A model generated the notes under the pieces. It did not search any database, was not told where the DNA came from, and saw only the letters and a program-made list of their open reading frames with translations. Below, piece by piece: positions 15,805 to 25,454 of a DNA stretch of 64,000 bases. Position numbers and translations under genes: made by a program. Within the stretch, counting starts at the first letter, position 1; each line of letters starts with the position of its first letter. Source of the DNA: Paracoccus albus (GTDB taxonomy: Bacteria; Pseudomonadota; Alphaproteobacteria; Rhodobacterales; Rhodobacteraceae); contig NZ_CP115775.1 of the NCBI RefSeq assembly GCF_027913035.1, forward strand, positions 992,001 to 1,056,000, written 5' to 3'.

Positions 15805-17043
15805 CTAATCGCGCAGCTTCGCCATCAGAAGCCATGCGGTGCCAGAGCAGGCAAGCGCGGCCAGCATGATCGGTGTAGGTGTCCCGTCAAAGGCCAGCCC
15901 GACCGGAATTGCGACAAGTACGGCACCAAGCGCGGAAAGTGCCGCGACAATGCTGGCCGTCATGCCCGCCAGATGCGGCATGTTCTGCATCGCCAGTGCG
16001 TTGAGATTGCCGAAGGTCACACCGGCCATGAAGAAGATGCTGACCGCCCAGATGAAGAAGCCATAGAACGCGGCATCGCCGTGCAACGCCCCGCTTGCGA
16101 CCAGCAACAGCCCCAGAGACGCAGCCACCACCTGCATCGCATAGGCTGCCCGCGCGATGCGGCGCATGCCGTAGCGCATGACGTAACGCGCATTGGCGAT
16201 GGTTCCCAACCCCGACAGCAGCGCCATAAGGGCGAACCATTTGGTGAAGCTGTCCGCGCGGCCATAGGTGTCGCCGAAAAGTTGCTCAGAGCTGGCAAGC
16301 AGCGAAAACATCTGCGCAAAACCCATTGTCAGAACAAGCGTACAAAGCATGACCTGACGATTGCCGAGGATCTCGCGCGCCGACAACATCAGCCGTTTGC
16401 GGCTTAGCGGAACACGGCGGTCGGGGGGCAGTGTCTCTGGCTGGCGCAGCCAGACCCAGGCGATGCCGATCAGGCCGAACAGGATGAAGGCAACGAACAC
16501 GGCGCGCCACGTCCCTGCGGCATCCATGATCAATTCCCCCAGGGCCGGCGCCAGCGCGGGGATCATGATGAAAATCATCATGACAAAGCTGGTGATGCGG
16601 GCCATCTCTCGCCCGGCATAAAGGTCACGGATCAGGGCGGTACCAGCAATGCGCGGCCCGGATGCGCCCATGCCCTGAAAGAAGCGCAGAACCAGCAGCA
16701 GCGTCAGGCTGTTGGCGAAGATCGCACCGGCGGCCGCCAGAATATACAGGGTGGAACCCAGCATAATGGCGGGCTTGCGGCCTATCGCATCGGAAATGGG
16801 CCCCACGCAGGCGGTCCCGACACCCATACCGGCCATGAAGGACATCAGCACAAGCTGCGCACGGTTATGGTTGTCGGGGCTGAGCTCTTCCGCGATGTCG
16901 GAAAGCGCCGGCAGCATCGCGTCGATCGAAAACGCCACGGTGGCAAACAAGACTGCAAGCATGGCGACGAATTCAGGCAGCGGCATTCTGCGCGCAACGA
17001 CGGATTTTGGGGCCGTCGGTTTCGGGGACGACATCATCAGCAT
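15805..17043 (-). CDS. Bcr/CflA-family MFS drug exporter
   Basis: A 412-residue major-facilitator antiporter with about 12 transmembrane helices. The family pattern is visible in MAMLAVLF-type helix 1, the motif-A region GPISDAIGRKPAIMLGS, and the helix-5 antiporter motif near RIAGTALIRDLYAGREMARI. Relatives export chloramphenicol, bicyclomycin or sulfonamides, or simple metabolites. It is divergent from the glycosyltransferase gene, with 124 bp between them. The substrate is unknown. Confidence 0.85.
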   Translation of the reverse strand: MLMMSSPKPTAPKSVVARRMPLPEFVAMLAVLFATVAFSIDAMLPALSDIAEELSPDNHNRAQLVLMSFMAGMGVGTACVGPISDAIGRKPAIMLGSTLYILAAAGAIFANSLTLLLVLRFFQGMGASGPRIAGTALIRDLYAGREMARITSFVMMIFIMIPALAPALGELIMDAAGTWRAVFVAFILFGLIGIAWVWLRQPETLPPDRRVPLSRKRLMLSAREILGNRQVMLCTLVLTMGFAQMFSLLASSEQLFGDTYGRADSFTKWFALMALLSGLGTIANARYVMRYGMRRIARAAYAMQVVAASLGLLLVASGALHGDAAFYGFFIWAVSIFFMAGVTFGNLNALAMQNMPHLAGMTASIVAALSALGAVLVAIPVGLAFDGTPTPIMLAALACSGTAWLLMAKLRD

Positions 17044-17167
17044 CCTTTTTTGGATGATTTTGCATAGACCTTTGCCGGCTCATCGGCAAGCGCTGTCTGA
17101 CTGGCAATATTGTGCGTCGCAGGCTATCCGTTCAGTCTTTGTGCCTCACCTCGCTGGAAAGGATCAC

Positions 17168-18121
17168 ATGACGCGCCATGTCTTGCTAAGCTCTGTGAAG
17201 GATGAAGGGCCATTCGTTCTGGAGTTTGTGGCCCATCACCGCGTTCTCGGCTTCGATGCGATCCATGTCGCCAGCAATGATTGCAGCGACGGCACGGATC
17301 TGCTGCTGGATGCGCTTGCCGGGAATGGCGCGATAAAACACCTGCGCAATGAACTGACACCGGGGGAGCGTCCGCAGCGCCGCGCCTATGAAAAAATGCG
17401 CGAGGCATTCGGGACTGATGATGCTGATTGGGTGATGGCGCTTGATGTGGATGAATTCCTTTTCGTCGATACGGGGACAGGCCGCGTCGGCGACCTGACG
17501 GCGCTTGCAGGCGCGAAGGTCGATGTGATCGCCCTCTCGGCGCTGAGCTTTGGCACATCGGACAGCGAAAGCTGGCAACCGGGCCTCGTTACCGAACAGT
17601 TCGTGCGTCGCCTGCCTTCGGACAGCGCGGCCAATGCGCCGGTCAAAAGCCTCAGCCGGGGAAGGGGGCGCTGGCGCGGCATTCAGAACCATCACCCGGT
17701 CGGCTATCGGGGTCAGGGCGACATTACCGTCATGCGCGGCGATGGTGCGGTCATGACGATCGCCAATGACGACAAGATATGGACCCATCTGCGCAACTTC
17801 CCCCCTGGGCTGATTGCGCATGACGGGGCGTGGTACAATCACTATCCGGTCAAATCCATCGACTCCTTCCTGCTGCGCGGCTTGCGCGGCAATGGGGCAG
17901 AGCCGGTGGGCGACACCACCAAGCAGCGGTGGGATGAGGCCTATTGGTCGAAATTCGCCGCCGCCCGGATCGAAGACCGCCGGATCATCGAACGTTACGG
18001 CAAAGAGCTGCGCGCCGAAATGAACCGACTGCTTTCACTGCCGGGTGTGGCCGAGGCAAATGCAGATGCCGAAGCCCTTTATGCCGAACGGATCGCGGCT
18101 CTGGACAGTCTGGACGGTTGA
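17168..18121 (+). CDS. Glycosyltransferase family 2-like protein
   Basis: A 317-residue protein of the glycosyltransferase 2/92-like group. It opens with VLLSSVKDEGPFVLEFVAHH and continues with IHVASNDCSDGTD and the acidic WVMALDVDEFLFV, the expected nucleotide-sugar and metal site. The ATG at 17168 follows an AAAGGA ribosome site. No transmembrane segment is obvious. It may act on an exopolysaccharide or surface glycan, but no polysaccharide genes adjoin it. Confidence 0.75.
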   Translation: MTRHVLLSSVKDEGPFVLEFVAHHRVLGFDAIHVASNDCSDGTDLLLDALAGNGAIKHLRNELTPGERPQRRAYEKMREAFGTDDADWVMALDVDEFLFVDTGTGRVGDLTALAGAKVDVIALSALSFGTSDSESWQPGLVTEQFVRRLPSDSAANAPVKSLSRGRGRWRGIQNHHPVGYRGQGDITVMRGDGAVMTIANDDKIWTHLRNFPPGLIAHDGAWYNHYPVKSIDSFLLRGLRGNGAEPVGDTTKQRWDEAYWSKFAAARIEDRRIIERYGKELRAEMNRLLSLPGVAEANADAEALYAERIAALDSLDG

Positions 18122-18208
18122 CAGAGCTGTGTTTCCGTCGCATTTGAACAGGCTGACATAACCCGCAACCGGGCGTTCCGTGGGCGCCAAACCGACGAGG
18201 AGACGGCT

Positions 18209-20155
18209 ATGAGCCAGATTTCCCTTACATTTCCCGATGGCAATTCGCGCGATTATCCCGCCGGGATCACCGCCGCCGAGGTCGCGCAATCCATTGCGCC
18301 CAGCCTTGCCAAGAAGGCCATCTCCGCCAGCCTCGACGGGCGGCATATCGACCTTGCATGGCCGATCAATGACAGCGGCAGCATCGCCATCAACACGATG
18401 AAGGACGACGCCCCGGCACTTGAACTGATCCGCCACGATTTCGCCCATGTCATGGCCCGTGCCGTGCAGGAAATTTGGCCCGATGTGAAGGTCACCATCG
18501 GCCCGGTTCGCGACTATGGCTGGTTCTACGATTTCGACCGTGAGGAACCCTTTACGCCCGAAGACCTCGGCCAGATCGAGGCGAAGATGAAGCAGATCAT
18601 CAATGCGCGTGAGCCGGTGCGCACCGAGGTTTGGGACCGCGACCGCGCCGTCGCCTATTACAAAGAGCGGGGCGAGCCCTTCAAGGTCGAACTGATCGAG
18701 CGTATCCCCGGCGACGAAGACCTGCGCATGTATTGGCATGGTGACTGGCAGGATCTGTGTCGCGGACCGCATCTTCAGACGACGGGGCAACTGCCTGCGG
18801 ATGCTTTTAAACTGACCCACGTCGCCGGCGCCTATTGGCTGGGTGACAGCAGCCGTCCCATGCTTCAGCGCATCTATGGCGTGGCCTTCCGCAACAAGGA
18901 CGAACTGAAGGCCCATCTGCATATGCTGGAAGAGGCTGCCAAGCGCGACCACCGCAAGCTGGGCCGTGAGATGGACCTGTTTCACATGCAGGAAGAGGCG
19001 CCGGGTCAGGTATTCTGGCACCCGAATGGCTGGAACATCTATGTCGCGCTGCAAGATTACATGCGTCGCCGCCAGCGTGAAGGCGGCTATGTCGAGGTGA
19101 ACACGCCGCAGGTCGTCAGCCGTAAACTGTGGGAAGAATCCGGTCACTGGGAAAATTATCAGGACCACATGTTCATCGTCGAGGTGGATGAAGAACATGC
19201 CAAGACCAAGACGGTCAATGCCCTGAAGCCGATGAACTGTCCGTGTCATGTGCAGATATTCAATGTCGGGCTGAAGTCCTATCGCGACCTGCCTCTGCGA
19301 ATGGCCGAGTTTGGATCGTGCAACCGGTATGAGCCATCGGGCGCGCTGCACGGGATCATGCGGGTACGCGGCTTTACGCAGGACGACGCGCATATCTTCT
19401 GCACCGAAGATCAGATCGAAAGCGAAACGATCCGCTATATCGAATTCCTGACGCGCGTTTACCGTGATCTGGGATTTGAGGATTTCCGCGTCAAATTCGC
19501 CACGCGCCCGGAAACGCGCGCCGGGTCCGATGAAATCTGGGACAAGGCGGAATCGGCACTTCTGGCCGCGACGCGGGCATCGGGGATCGAGCCCGAGATC
19601 AATCCGGGCGAGGGCGCTTTTTACGGGCCAAAGCTGGAATTCGTGCTGACCGACGCGATTGGTCGCGATTGGCAATGCGGCACGCATCAGGTCGATTTCG
19701 TTCTGCCCGAACGGCTGGATGCCAGCTATATCGGCGAAGACGGGGCCAAGCATCGCCCCGTCATGTTGCACCGTGCGACGCTGGGATCGTTTGAGCGCTT
19801 CATCGGTATCCTGATCGAGAACTTCGCCGGCAAACTGCCCTTATGGCTTGCGCCGCGACAGGTGGTTGTTGCCTCTATCGTGTCGGATGCGGATGACTAT
19901 GTGCACGACGTCGTCTCAGCCCTAAGCGCTGCCGGAATCCGCGCCGAGGCTGATACACGGAATGAGAAAATTAACTATAAAGTCAGGGAACATTCCGTCG
20001 CGAAAGTGCCGGTGATTCTGGCCATTGGCATGAAAGAGGTCGAAGAGCGTACCGTATCCATGCGCAGGCTAGACCAGCAGGGAAGCCGCAGTATCTCACT
20101 GGAAGAGGCGATTTCGCAGCTTAGGAATGAGGCAAATCCGCCCGATTTGGGCTGA
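18209..20155 (+). CDS. thrS: Threonine--tRNA ligase
   Basis: A 648-residue class II aminoacyl-tRNA synthetase of usual length. It contains an N-terminal TGS domain (residues 1-60), an editing domain with [17 protein letters not shown], the catalytic core with zinc-binding [10 protein letters not shown], motif 2 around [20 protein letters not shown] and motif 3 around [18 protein letters not shown], and the C-terminal anticodon domain from about residue 540. A GAGGAGA ribosome site precedes the ATG. The 87-base leader shows no T-box. Confidence 0.97.
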   Translation: MSQISLTFPDGNSRDYPAGITAAEVAQSIAPSLAKKAISASLDGRHIDLAWPINDSGSIAINTMKDDAPALELIRHDFAHVMARAVQEIWPDVKVTIGPVRDYGWFYDFDREEPFTPEDLGQIEAKMKQIINAREPVRTEVWDRDRAVAYYKERGEPFKVELIERIPGDEDLRMYWHGDWQDLCRGPHLQTTGQLPADAFKLTHVAGAYWLGDSSRPMLQRIYGVAFRNKDELKAHLHMLEEAAKRDHRKLGREMDLFHMQEEAPGQVFWHPNGWNIYVALQDYMRRRQREGGYVEVNTPQVVSRKLWEESGHWENYQDHMFIVEVDEEHAKTKTVNALKPMNCPCHVQIFNVGLKSYRDLPLRMAEFGSCNRYEPSGALHGIMRVRGFTQDDAHIFCTEDQIESETIRYIEFLTRVYRDLGFEDFRVKFATRPETRAGSDEIWDKAESALLAATRASGIEPEINPGEGAFYGPKLEFVLTDAIGRDWQCGTHQVDFVLPERLDASYIGEDGAKHRPVMLHRATLGSFERFIGILIENFAGKLPLWLAPRQVVVASIVSDADDYVHDVVSALSAAGIRAEADTRNEKINYKVREHSVAKVPVILAIGMKEVEERTVSMRRLDQQGSRSISLEEAISQLRNEANPPDLG

Positions 20156-20354
20156 AATACGCCGATGTCATCAAAGATTAATGCTGTCGAAACAGTTCGG
20201 CGGCGTTTCTGGGTTGCGTTTTTGCAGCTTTACTTCAAGGGTTGGGCTGTGAGCATGACTTTCTACCGCCTCCCTTCACGGGGCAGCCGGAATATCGAAA
20301 GGGCTGCACGGCCCGTCGCAAATCCGCGCCGGGAAACTTGAAGGAGAGAACGGA

Positions 20355-20561
20355 ATGGCCACTGGCACCGTTAAATGGTTCAACACCACTAAAGGCTACG
20401 GCTTCATTGCACCCGATGATGGCGGTAAGGATATTTTTGTACATATTTCTGCCGTCGAGCGCGCCGGGTTGACCGGTCTGCAGGACAACCAGAAGATCAG
20501 CTTTGAACTTCAGTCCGGCCGCGACGGTCGCGAATCTGCTTCGGATCTGAAGCTGCTCTGA
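20355..20561 (+). CDS. Cold-shock domain protein, CspA family
   Basis: A 68-residue single cold-shock domain with RNP1 KGYGFI and RNP2 DIFVHISAV, which bind single-stranded RNA and DNA. A GAAGGAGAG ribosome site precedes it. The 200-base stretch upstream holds no gene and may be the long leader typical of cold-shock mRNAs. A hairpin follows the stop codon. Confidence 0.95.
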   Translation: MATGTVKWFNTTKGYGFIAPDDGGKDIFVHISAVERAGLTGLQDNQKISFELQSGRDGRESASDLKLL

Positions 20562-20569
20562 TATCTTGT

Positions 20570-20600
20570 TGCGGGGGTGGCGAGGTCTCGCCTTCCCGCA
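20570..20600 (+). terminator. Terminator-like hairpin after the cold-shock gene
   Basis: TGCGGG and GGCGAG (from 20570) pair with CTCGCC and CCCGCA (to 20600) in a GC-rich stem. It lacks a U-tract, so it may be a weak terminator or an mRNA-stabilising structure. Bases 20601-20782 show no other feature. Confidence 0.5.
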
Positions 20601-20782
20601 GCTATTCGCTTGGTTTGAGCATCTGGATGGCCTTGGCCCGTGCGGTCAGTTGGCCACCACGCGGCGTCGCCACGCACTCAGTGCTGCGTGACCATTGTGC
20701 CACCCTGTTTCCCACATTATCTCAACGCTACGTGTTGGGTCCCAAGACCCGCCATGGGTTATGCCGAAAACAGGATGCCCAA

Positions 20783-21421
20783 ATGACGACGCTGGATATA
20801 TTTGCCGACCCGACATGCCCGTGGTGCCTCATCGGCAAAGCAGAGCTGGATCAGGCGCTAGAATCGCGACCAGAGCATCCGTTTTCGGTGACTTGGCACC
20901 CGTTTCGCCTGAACCCCGACCTGCCCGAATCCGGAATGAATCACGTCGACTATATGAAGGCCCGTTTCAAGGATGAGGCCGGAATCATCGCCGCCAACGA
21001 ACCGGTTTTACGCGCCGCAGAGCGGTTGGGTCTGTGGATCAATATGGCCGCGATCAAGCGCGTTCCGTCGACGCTGAATGCCTTTCGCCTGATGCATTGG
21101 GCTGGGATCGAGGGGGCGCAAAGCCGTGTCATGTCCGGCCTGATGCGTGCCCATTGGCGCGAGGGTAAAGATATTTCCGCCCAACAGACCCTTGCCGAGA
21201 TTGCAGCGGGCGCGGGCATGGATTCGCAAATGGTGCTGCGTCTTTTGGGAACCGATGCTGATATTGACGAGGTTCTGACCCGCGAAGCACATGCCAGAGA
21301 ACGTGGTATCCGGGCTGTTCCGACCTTTATCATCGGGGATGCAAACGTGGTTTCCGGCGCGCAGCCTGCCGATCTTTGGCGGCAGGTGATTGATGAGCTT
21401 GCCACAGGCGGCACTGACTGA
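20783..21421 (+). CDS. DsbA/FrnE-family thioredoxin-fold oxidoreductase
   Basis: A 212-residue cytosolic DsbA-like protein. The redox motif CPWC occurs at the start (FADPTCPWCLIG) and the cis-Pro loop as RAVPTFII. Length and sequence suit the FrnE/2-hydroxychromene-2-carboxylate isomerase-like group. There is no signal peptide with the ATG at 20783; the frame is open upstream but that part has no similarity. It probably acts in thiol-disulfide exchange. Its substrates are unknown. Confidence 0.85.
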   Translation: MTTLDIFADPTCPWCLIGKAELDQALESRPEHPFSVTWHPFRLNPDLPESGMNHVDYMKARFKDEAGIIAANEPVLRAAERLGLWINMAAIKRVPSTLNAFRLMHWAGIEGAQSRVMSGLMRAHWREGKDISAQQTLAEIAAGAGMDSQMVLRLLGTDADIDEVLTREAHARERGIRAVPTFIIGDANVVSGAQPADLWRQVIDELATGGTD

Positions 21422-21493
21422 CAGTCATAAAACAACAAGCAGTCCGCCAGCCGATCCTTCCGCGGGACCGGATAAGGTCGCTCCAAATGCAAA

Positions 21494-21512
21494 GGCCCGC
21501 CAAAGGCGGGCC
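21494..21512. terminator. Terminator hairpin between convergent genes
   Basis: GGCCCGCC and GGCGGGCC form a perfect 8-bp stem with an AAA loop, between the converging DsbA-like and DUF882 genes. It can serve both directions. Confidence 0.7.
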
Positions 21513-21535
21513 GTTAGCTTCGGGCGCGTTGAGGT

Positions 21536-22093
21536 TTAAGAACCCCAGGTCCGGATCGGTCCGCAGTCCATATGCACAAAATTCGAGCGCGAGTATTTGC
21601 CAACGCCGCCGGCACGGCAGGCCGCTGCGGCCTTGTACATCTGGTTAACCGAACGCGACTTAAGGCGCAGATCAGCTGCCTTGCCGGTCATGTGAAGCGA
21701 GTTTCTCGCGACACCAGAGGAACGCGCGCGGAGCATCGCGTTGGTGCGCGGCGAACGATAACCGGAAAGCATCATGTAAGGTTCGTTCGTCTGCAGCAGA
21801 CGATGCGCGGCGGTTGCGATGTCGAGATTGCGCGGGTCGATCCCGATCGCCTCGCCAGTCCGCCAGTCGCGCATGAAATAATTGATCTCATTCAGCGCGT
21901 CGCGGATGTATTTCCCGTCGATCCAGTAAACGGTGTCGATGCTTTCGCCGGTTCGCGGCGAATACATGCTGATGCGCCTGTAATCGCCAGAGCGGCGCAA
22001 AATTCCAAATGCATTGGCTGCAACCGGGGCAGCCGCAACGGTGGTGGCGGCGAAAATACCCATGATGCCGCGGCGGGTGATGTCGATTGTCAT
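21536..22093 (-). CDS. DUF882 (YcbK-like) murein peptidase-family protein
   Basis: About 185 residues, exported. The N-terminus ITRRGIMGIFAATTVAAAPV is a twin-arginine-type signal ending in ANA. The mature domain has the M15-like zinc pattern: SGYRSPRTNAMLR, NSLHMTGKAADLRL and FVHMDCGPIRTWG, where the His and Asp residues are the expected metal ligands. E. coli relatives (YcbK/MepK) cut peptidoglycan cross-links. The ATG at 22093 is preferred because it starts the signal directly; a GTG at 22129 is possible. It is divergent from an L,D-transpeptidase gene, so both wall enzymes may share the 285-bp control region. The gap shows no clear operator. Confidence 0.85.
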   Translation of the reverse strand: MTIDITRRGIMGIFAATTVAAAPVAANAFGILRRSGDYRRISMYSPRTGESIDTVYWIDGKYIRDALNEINYFMRDWRTGEAIGIDPRNLDIATAAHRLLQTNEPYMMLSGYRSPRTNAMLRARSSGVARNSLHMTGKAADLRLKSRSVNQMYKAAAACRAGGVGKYSRSNFVHMDCGPIRTWGS

Positions 22094-22378
22094 TTCAGAT
22101 CGCCTGTCCTGCTTTTCTTTACTCACCACGCGGAGTGGCCCGTTCCTTGTCTAATCCGGAACTGGTAAAGAATATGTCACTACTTCGCTGCATGCCGAAA
22201 GCGTTTCGTTCCCATATGGGCGAAACATTGCCCGATTCGGCAAAAATCCGCCGATCTGTGCTCTTGAAGGCACGATTGCTCAAGGATTTCAGGATATGCG
22301 CCCCCCTCACGCGGCTTTGCTGGACGTTAACCAAGGTGAATGGCAAAATAGTTAAAAAGCCCGAGCAGAGGTCAAAAC

Positions 22379-23974
22379 GTGAACGAGTATGCGAATCGGC
22401 TGTGGCGTGCAGCCGCTATCGGTGTTGCACTGGCGGCACTACCGTCCCTGGCGGCGGCGTTCCCTGCGCCGAAGCTGGACTTTACCGAATTTGAGATGCA
22501 GTTGGCAGAGACAGTTGCCCCTGATCCCGGATTGGCGGCCTTTTACGGTGCCCATGCCTTGCAGCCGGTTTTCCTGGGCCAAGATGCGACGCCCCGCCGG
22601 GCCGCGTTGCTGGACGCAGTTGCAACCGCGCCGCAACATGGTCTGCCGCCGCAGCGCTATGAGACCTCTGGCCTCGAACGTGATGCCACTTCGCAGGATG
22701 TCGCGACAGAGCTTCGCTATGCGCGCGTGTTATCGCTTTGGGCCAATGATGTGTCCAACGGATTGGTGAATCCGTCGCGCACGGATTCGATGAACAAGCG
22801 CGAGGTCGTGCCTGTTGATATGGTCGCGCTGCTGGAAGAGATGACGACCGGCGATCCGGTCCGGGCGCTTGCCGCGCTTCCACCCGGTGATCCCGCATAT
22901 TTGCGGATGAAAGAGATGCTGGCGAAGCGGGCTTCTCTGGTTGCGCCCGCTGGCACGCCAGAGGTCGCCTCTGGTGTCTATAAGCTTGGCGTTTCAGGAC
23001 CGGAGGTGGCCAATCTTCGGCAACGGCTGGCCAGCGTCGGATTCCAGACCGCGGCAGCGCCCGTCGATCCGCAGGCATTCGACGAGGGGCTTGCCGCTGC
23101 CGTAACAGCCTATCAGCAAGCGGCGGGGATTCCGGATGACGGAATTGCCGGGCCGAAAACGCTGGCACAGTTGAACGGCGCGGATGCCGGCCCACAAACC
23201 CGCCGCCTGATGATCGCTATGGAACGGCTGCGTTGGCTGAACGGGCATGACCTGAACACGCGCATGATCTGGGTTAATATTCCCAGCTATATGGCCGAAA
23301 TCCGGGAAGGCGGGCAGACCACATTTGAAACCCGGGTCGTCGTCGGTAAATCGGATCCGGACTGGGAGACCCCGGAGTTCAGCGAAACGATGGAATTCGT
23401 TGTCCCGAATCCACGTTGGAATGTGCCCCGCTCTATCGCCGCGCAGTCCTATCTTTCGAAATTGCGTGCAAACCGCTATGCGGTGGCGCATCTGGATGTC
23501 GTTGACAGCAAGGGCCGCGTGATCCCGCGCGAGAATATCGACTTCAATAAGTATTCGGACAGCAACTTCCCGTATTTCCTGCGTCAGAAGCCGTCCCCGG
23601 ATAACGCGCTTGGTCAGGTCAAGTTCATGTTCCCGAATCCATGGAACATCTATCTGCACGATACGCCGTCGAAGGGGCTGTTCGCCAATGCCAACCGCGC
23701 ATATTCGCATGGCTGCGTGCGCGTTGGCCGGCCATTCGATCTGGCCTACCAGTTGCTGCGCGGAAACAGCAGCGATCCACAAGGCATGTTCCATAATGTG
23801 CTGAGCAAGGGCGACGAACGCTGGATCAAGCTGGAAGAACCTCTGCCGATCCATCTGGTCTATTTCACCACGATCCCGGGTCCGGATGGCCAATTGCGCA
23901 ACTACCCTGATGTCTATGGACGCGATGCGCGGGTTTGGGACGCGATGCAAAAGGCGGCAGAGGCTTCCAGCTAG
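22379..23974 (+). CDS. L,D-transpeptidase (YcbB/LdtD type)
   Basis: A 531-residue exported wall enzyme that forms 3-3 peptidoglycan cross-links. It has a signal peptide (AAAIGVALAALPSLAAAF), an N-terminal scaffold region, a peptidoglycan-binding domain at ~200-265 (KLGVSGPEVANLRQRLASVG, DDGIAGPKTLAQLN) and a YkuD domain at ~295-485 with catalytic Cys446 in YSHGCVRV. The GTG start at 22379 has an AGAGG ribosome site. Domain order matches E. coli YcbB. Confidence 0.92.
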   Translation: MNEYANRLWRAAAIGVALAALPSLAAAFPAPKLDFTEFEMQLAETVAPDPGLAAFYGAHALQPVFLGQDATPRRAALLDAVATAPQHGLPPQRYETSGLERDATSQDVATELRYARVLSLWANDVSNGLVNPSRTDSMNKREVVPVDMVALLEEMTTGDPVRALAALPPGDPAYLRMKEMLAKRASLVAPAGTPEVASGVYKLGVSGPEVANLRQRLASVGFQTAAAPVDPQAFDEGLAAAVTAYQQAAGIPDDGIAGPKTLAQLNGADAGPQTRRLMIAMERLRWLNGHDLNTRMIWVNIPSYMAEIREGGQTTFETRVVVGKSDPDWETPEFSETMEFVVPNPRWNVPRSIAAQSYLSKLRANRYAVAHLDVVDSKGRVIPRENIDFNKYSDSNFPYFLRQKPSPDNALGQVKFMFPNPWNIYLHDTPSKGLFANANRAYSHGCVRVGRPFDLAYQLLRGNSSDPQGMFHNVLSKGDERWIKLEEPLPIHLVYFTTIPGPDGQLRNYPDVYGRDARVWDAMQKAAEASS

Positions 23975-24076
23975 GGGCAATTGGCTGTCACCGCGCCGCA
24001 GCGGTGGTTGCGAAACCGGAGAGGGGCTGGCAATGGGGCGCGCGGATGTCTAGATCATCCGCAAAAGGAGGCCCCT

Positions 24077-25162
24077 ATGCAGGTCACGATCAAGGATCTC
24101 GCCGCTGCACTGAGCGCCCGTGCCTGGGGCGACCTGTCGATGCAGGTGTCGGGCGCTGCTGAACCGGGGCAATCTGAGCCGGATCAGATCGCGCTTGCCA
24201 TGTCGCCGAAATATGCCGAGGCTTTGCGTCCGGGCGGGGCAGCCATTCTGGCAGAGGGTATGGACCCCGAGACATACGGCCTGAAGGCCGCGATCTTTGC
24301 GCCACGGCCGCGGCTTGTCATGGCCGGATTGACGCGCAGCTTCGATCCTGGCCCTGACATCGCGCGTGGTATCCATCCCTCAGCGGTCGTCGATCCCTCG
24401 GCAAAGGTTGCCGGGGATGCTGCAATCGGGCCATTTGTTGTGATTGGCGAGGGCGTGGAGATTGGCCCTGGTGCCCGGATAGCCAGCCATGTCTCTGTCG
24501 CGCGCGGCACGAAAATCGGCGCAGACGCCCTTATCCTCAACGGCGTACGTATTCAGCATGGCGTCACCATAGGCGAGCGTGTCATCGTGCAGCCAGGTGC
24601 CGTCATCGGTGCCGACGGCTTTTCATTCGTTACTCCCGAGGAATCTGGTGTCGAGCAAATGCGCAAAAACCTCGGAAAACGCGACGATTTCACACCTCAG
24701 AAGTGGGTCCGCATTCACTCACTTGGTGGGGTGACGATTGGCGATGATGTTGAAATCGGCGCTGCTGCGGCGATTGACCGGGGAACCATCCGCGACACAA
24801 AGATCGGCAGTGGCACGAAACTGGATAACCTCGTCCATATTGGCCACAATGCCGTGGTGGGCGAGGATTGCCTGATCTGCGGGCAGGTCGGCATCGCCGG
24901 ATCGTCGGTGATCGGCAATCGGGTGGTTCTGGCGGGGCAATGCGGTGTTTCCGATAATATAAATGTGGGCGATGACGTGATTGCCGGGGGTGCCACGAAA
25001 ATCTTCAGCCGCGTGCCAGCCGGACGGATCGTTCTGGGCAGTCCTGCCGTCGAAATGACCACCCGGATGGAGATGGATCGCGCTGCGCGACGCCTGCCGC
25101 GTCTTTCTGCCACTGTCGCCAAGCTTCAGAAAACTGTAACAGAATTGTTGGACAAGGCCTGA
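24077..25162 (+). CDS. lpxD: UDP-3-O-acylglucosamine N-acyltransferase
   Basis: A 361-residue lipid A enzyme that adds the amide-linked acyl chain from acyl-ACP. It has an N-terminal uridine-binding domain, then left-handed beta-helix hexapeptide repeats from about residue 100 ([20 protein letters not shown]) and the catalytic His in [13 protein letters not shown]. An AAAGGAGG site fixes the ATG at 24077. Unlike many genomes, it is separate from fabZ-lpxA and is followed by a dedicated ACP and ketoacyl synthase. Confidence 0.93.
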   Translation: MQVTIKDLAAALSARAWGDLSMQVSGAAEPGQSEPDQIALAMSPKYAEALRPGGAAILAEGMDPETYGLKAAIFAPRPRLVMAGLTRSFDPGPDIARGIHPSAVVDPSAKVAGDAAIGPFVVIGEGVEIGPGARIASHVSVARGTKIGADALILNGVRIQHGVTIGERVIVQPGAVIGADGFSFVTPEESGVEQMRKNLGKRDDFTPQKWVRIHSLGGVTIGDDVEIGAAAAIDRGTIRDTKIGSGTKLDNLVHIGHNAVVGEDCLICGQVGIAGSSVIGNRVVLAGQCGVSDNINVGDDVIAGGATKIFSRVPAGRIVLGSPAVEMTTRMEMDRAARRLPRLSATVAKLQKTVTELLDKA

Positions 25163-25193
25163 GTGCACAGTACAACTGCCATCGGAGGATCAG

Positions 25194-25454
25194 ATGAGCG
25201 ACACACAACAGCGTATCCGGGAAATCATTGCCGAACAGGCAATGCTGGATGTCGGACAGGTCACCGACGACGCGACGCCAGCCGATCTGGGCATTGACAG
25301 CCTTGGCCTGGTTGAATCGATTTTTGCGCTTGAGGAGGAGTTCGACATAAATATCCCCTTCAACGCCAATGAGCCCGAAAAATCAGAGTTCGATATTTCG
25401 AATATGGGCAACATCATTGCGGCGGTCGAAAAGCTGGTGGCCCAGAAAGCATGA
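25194..25454 (+). CDS. Specialised acyl carrier protein
   Basis: An 86-residue acyl carrier protein. The phosphopantetheine attachment Ser36 lies in LGIDSLGLVES. After helix 2 it has an atypical acidic stretch (NANEPEKSEFDISNMG), which sets it apart from housekeeping AcpP. It lies 31 bp after lpxD and overlaps the next gene by four bases, so it probably carries the acyl chain used by these two partners. Confidence 0.9.
   Translation: MSDTQQRIREIIAEQAMLDVGQVTDDATPADLGIDSLGLVESIFALEEEFDINIPFNANEPEKSEFDISNMGNIIAAVEKLVAQKA

Noticed and set aside
18035..19771. 578-codon open frame on the minus strand opposite thrS
   Set aside because: It lies wholly inside the antisense of a conserved synthetase, encodes no recognisable domain, and long antisense frames are common in GC-rich DNA.
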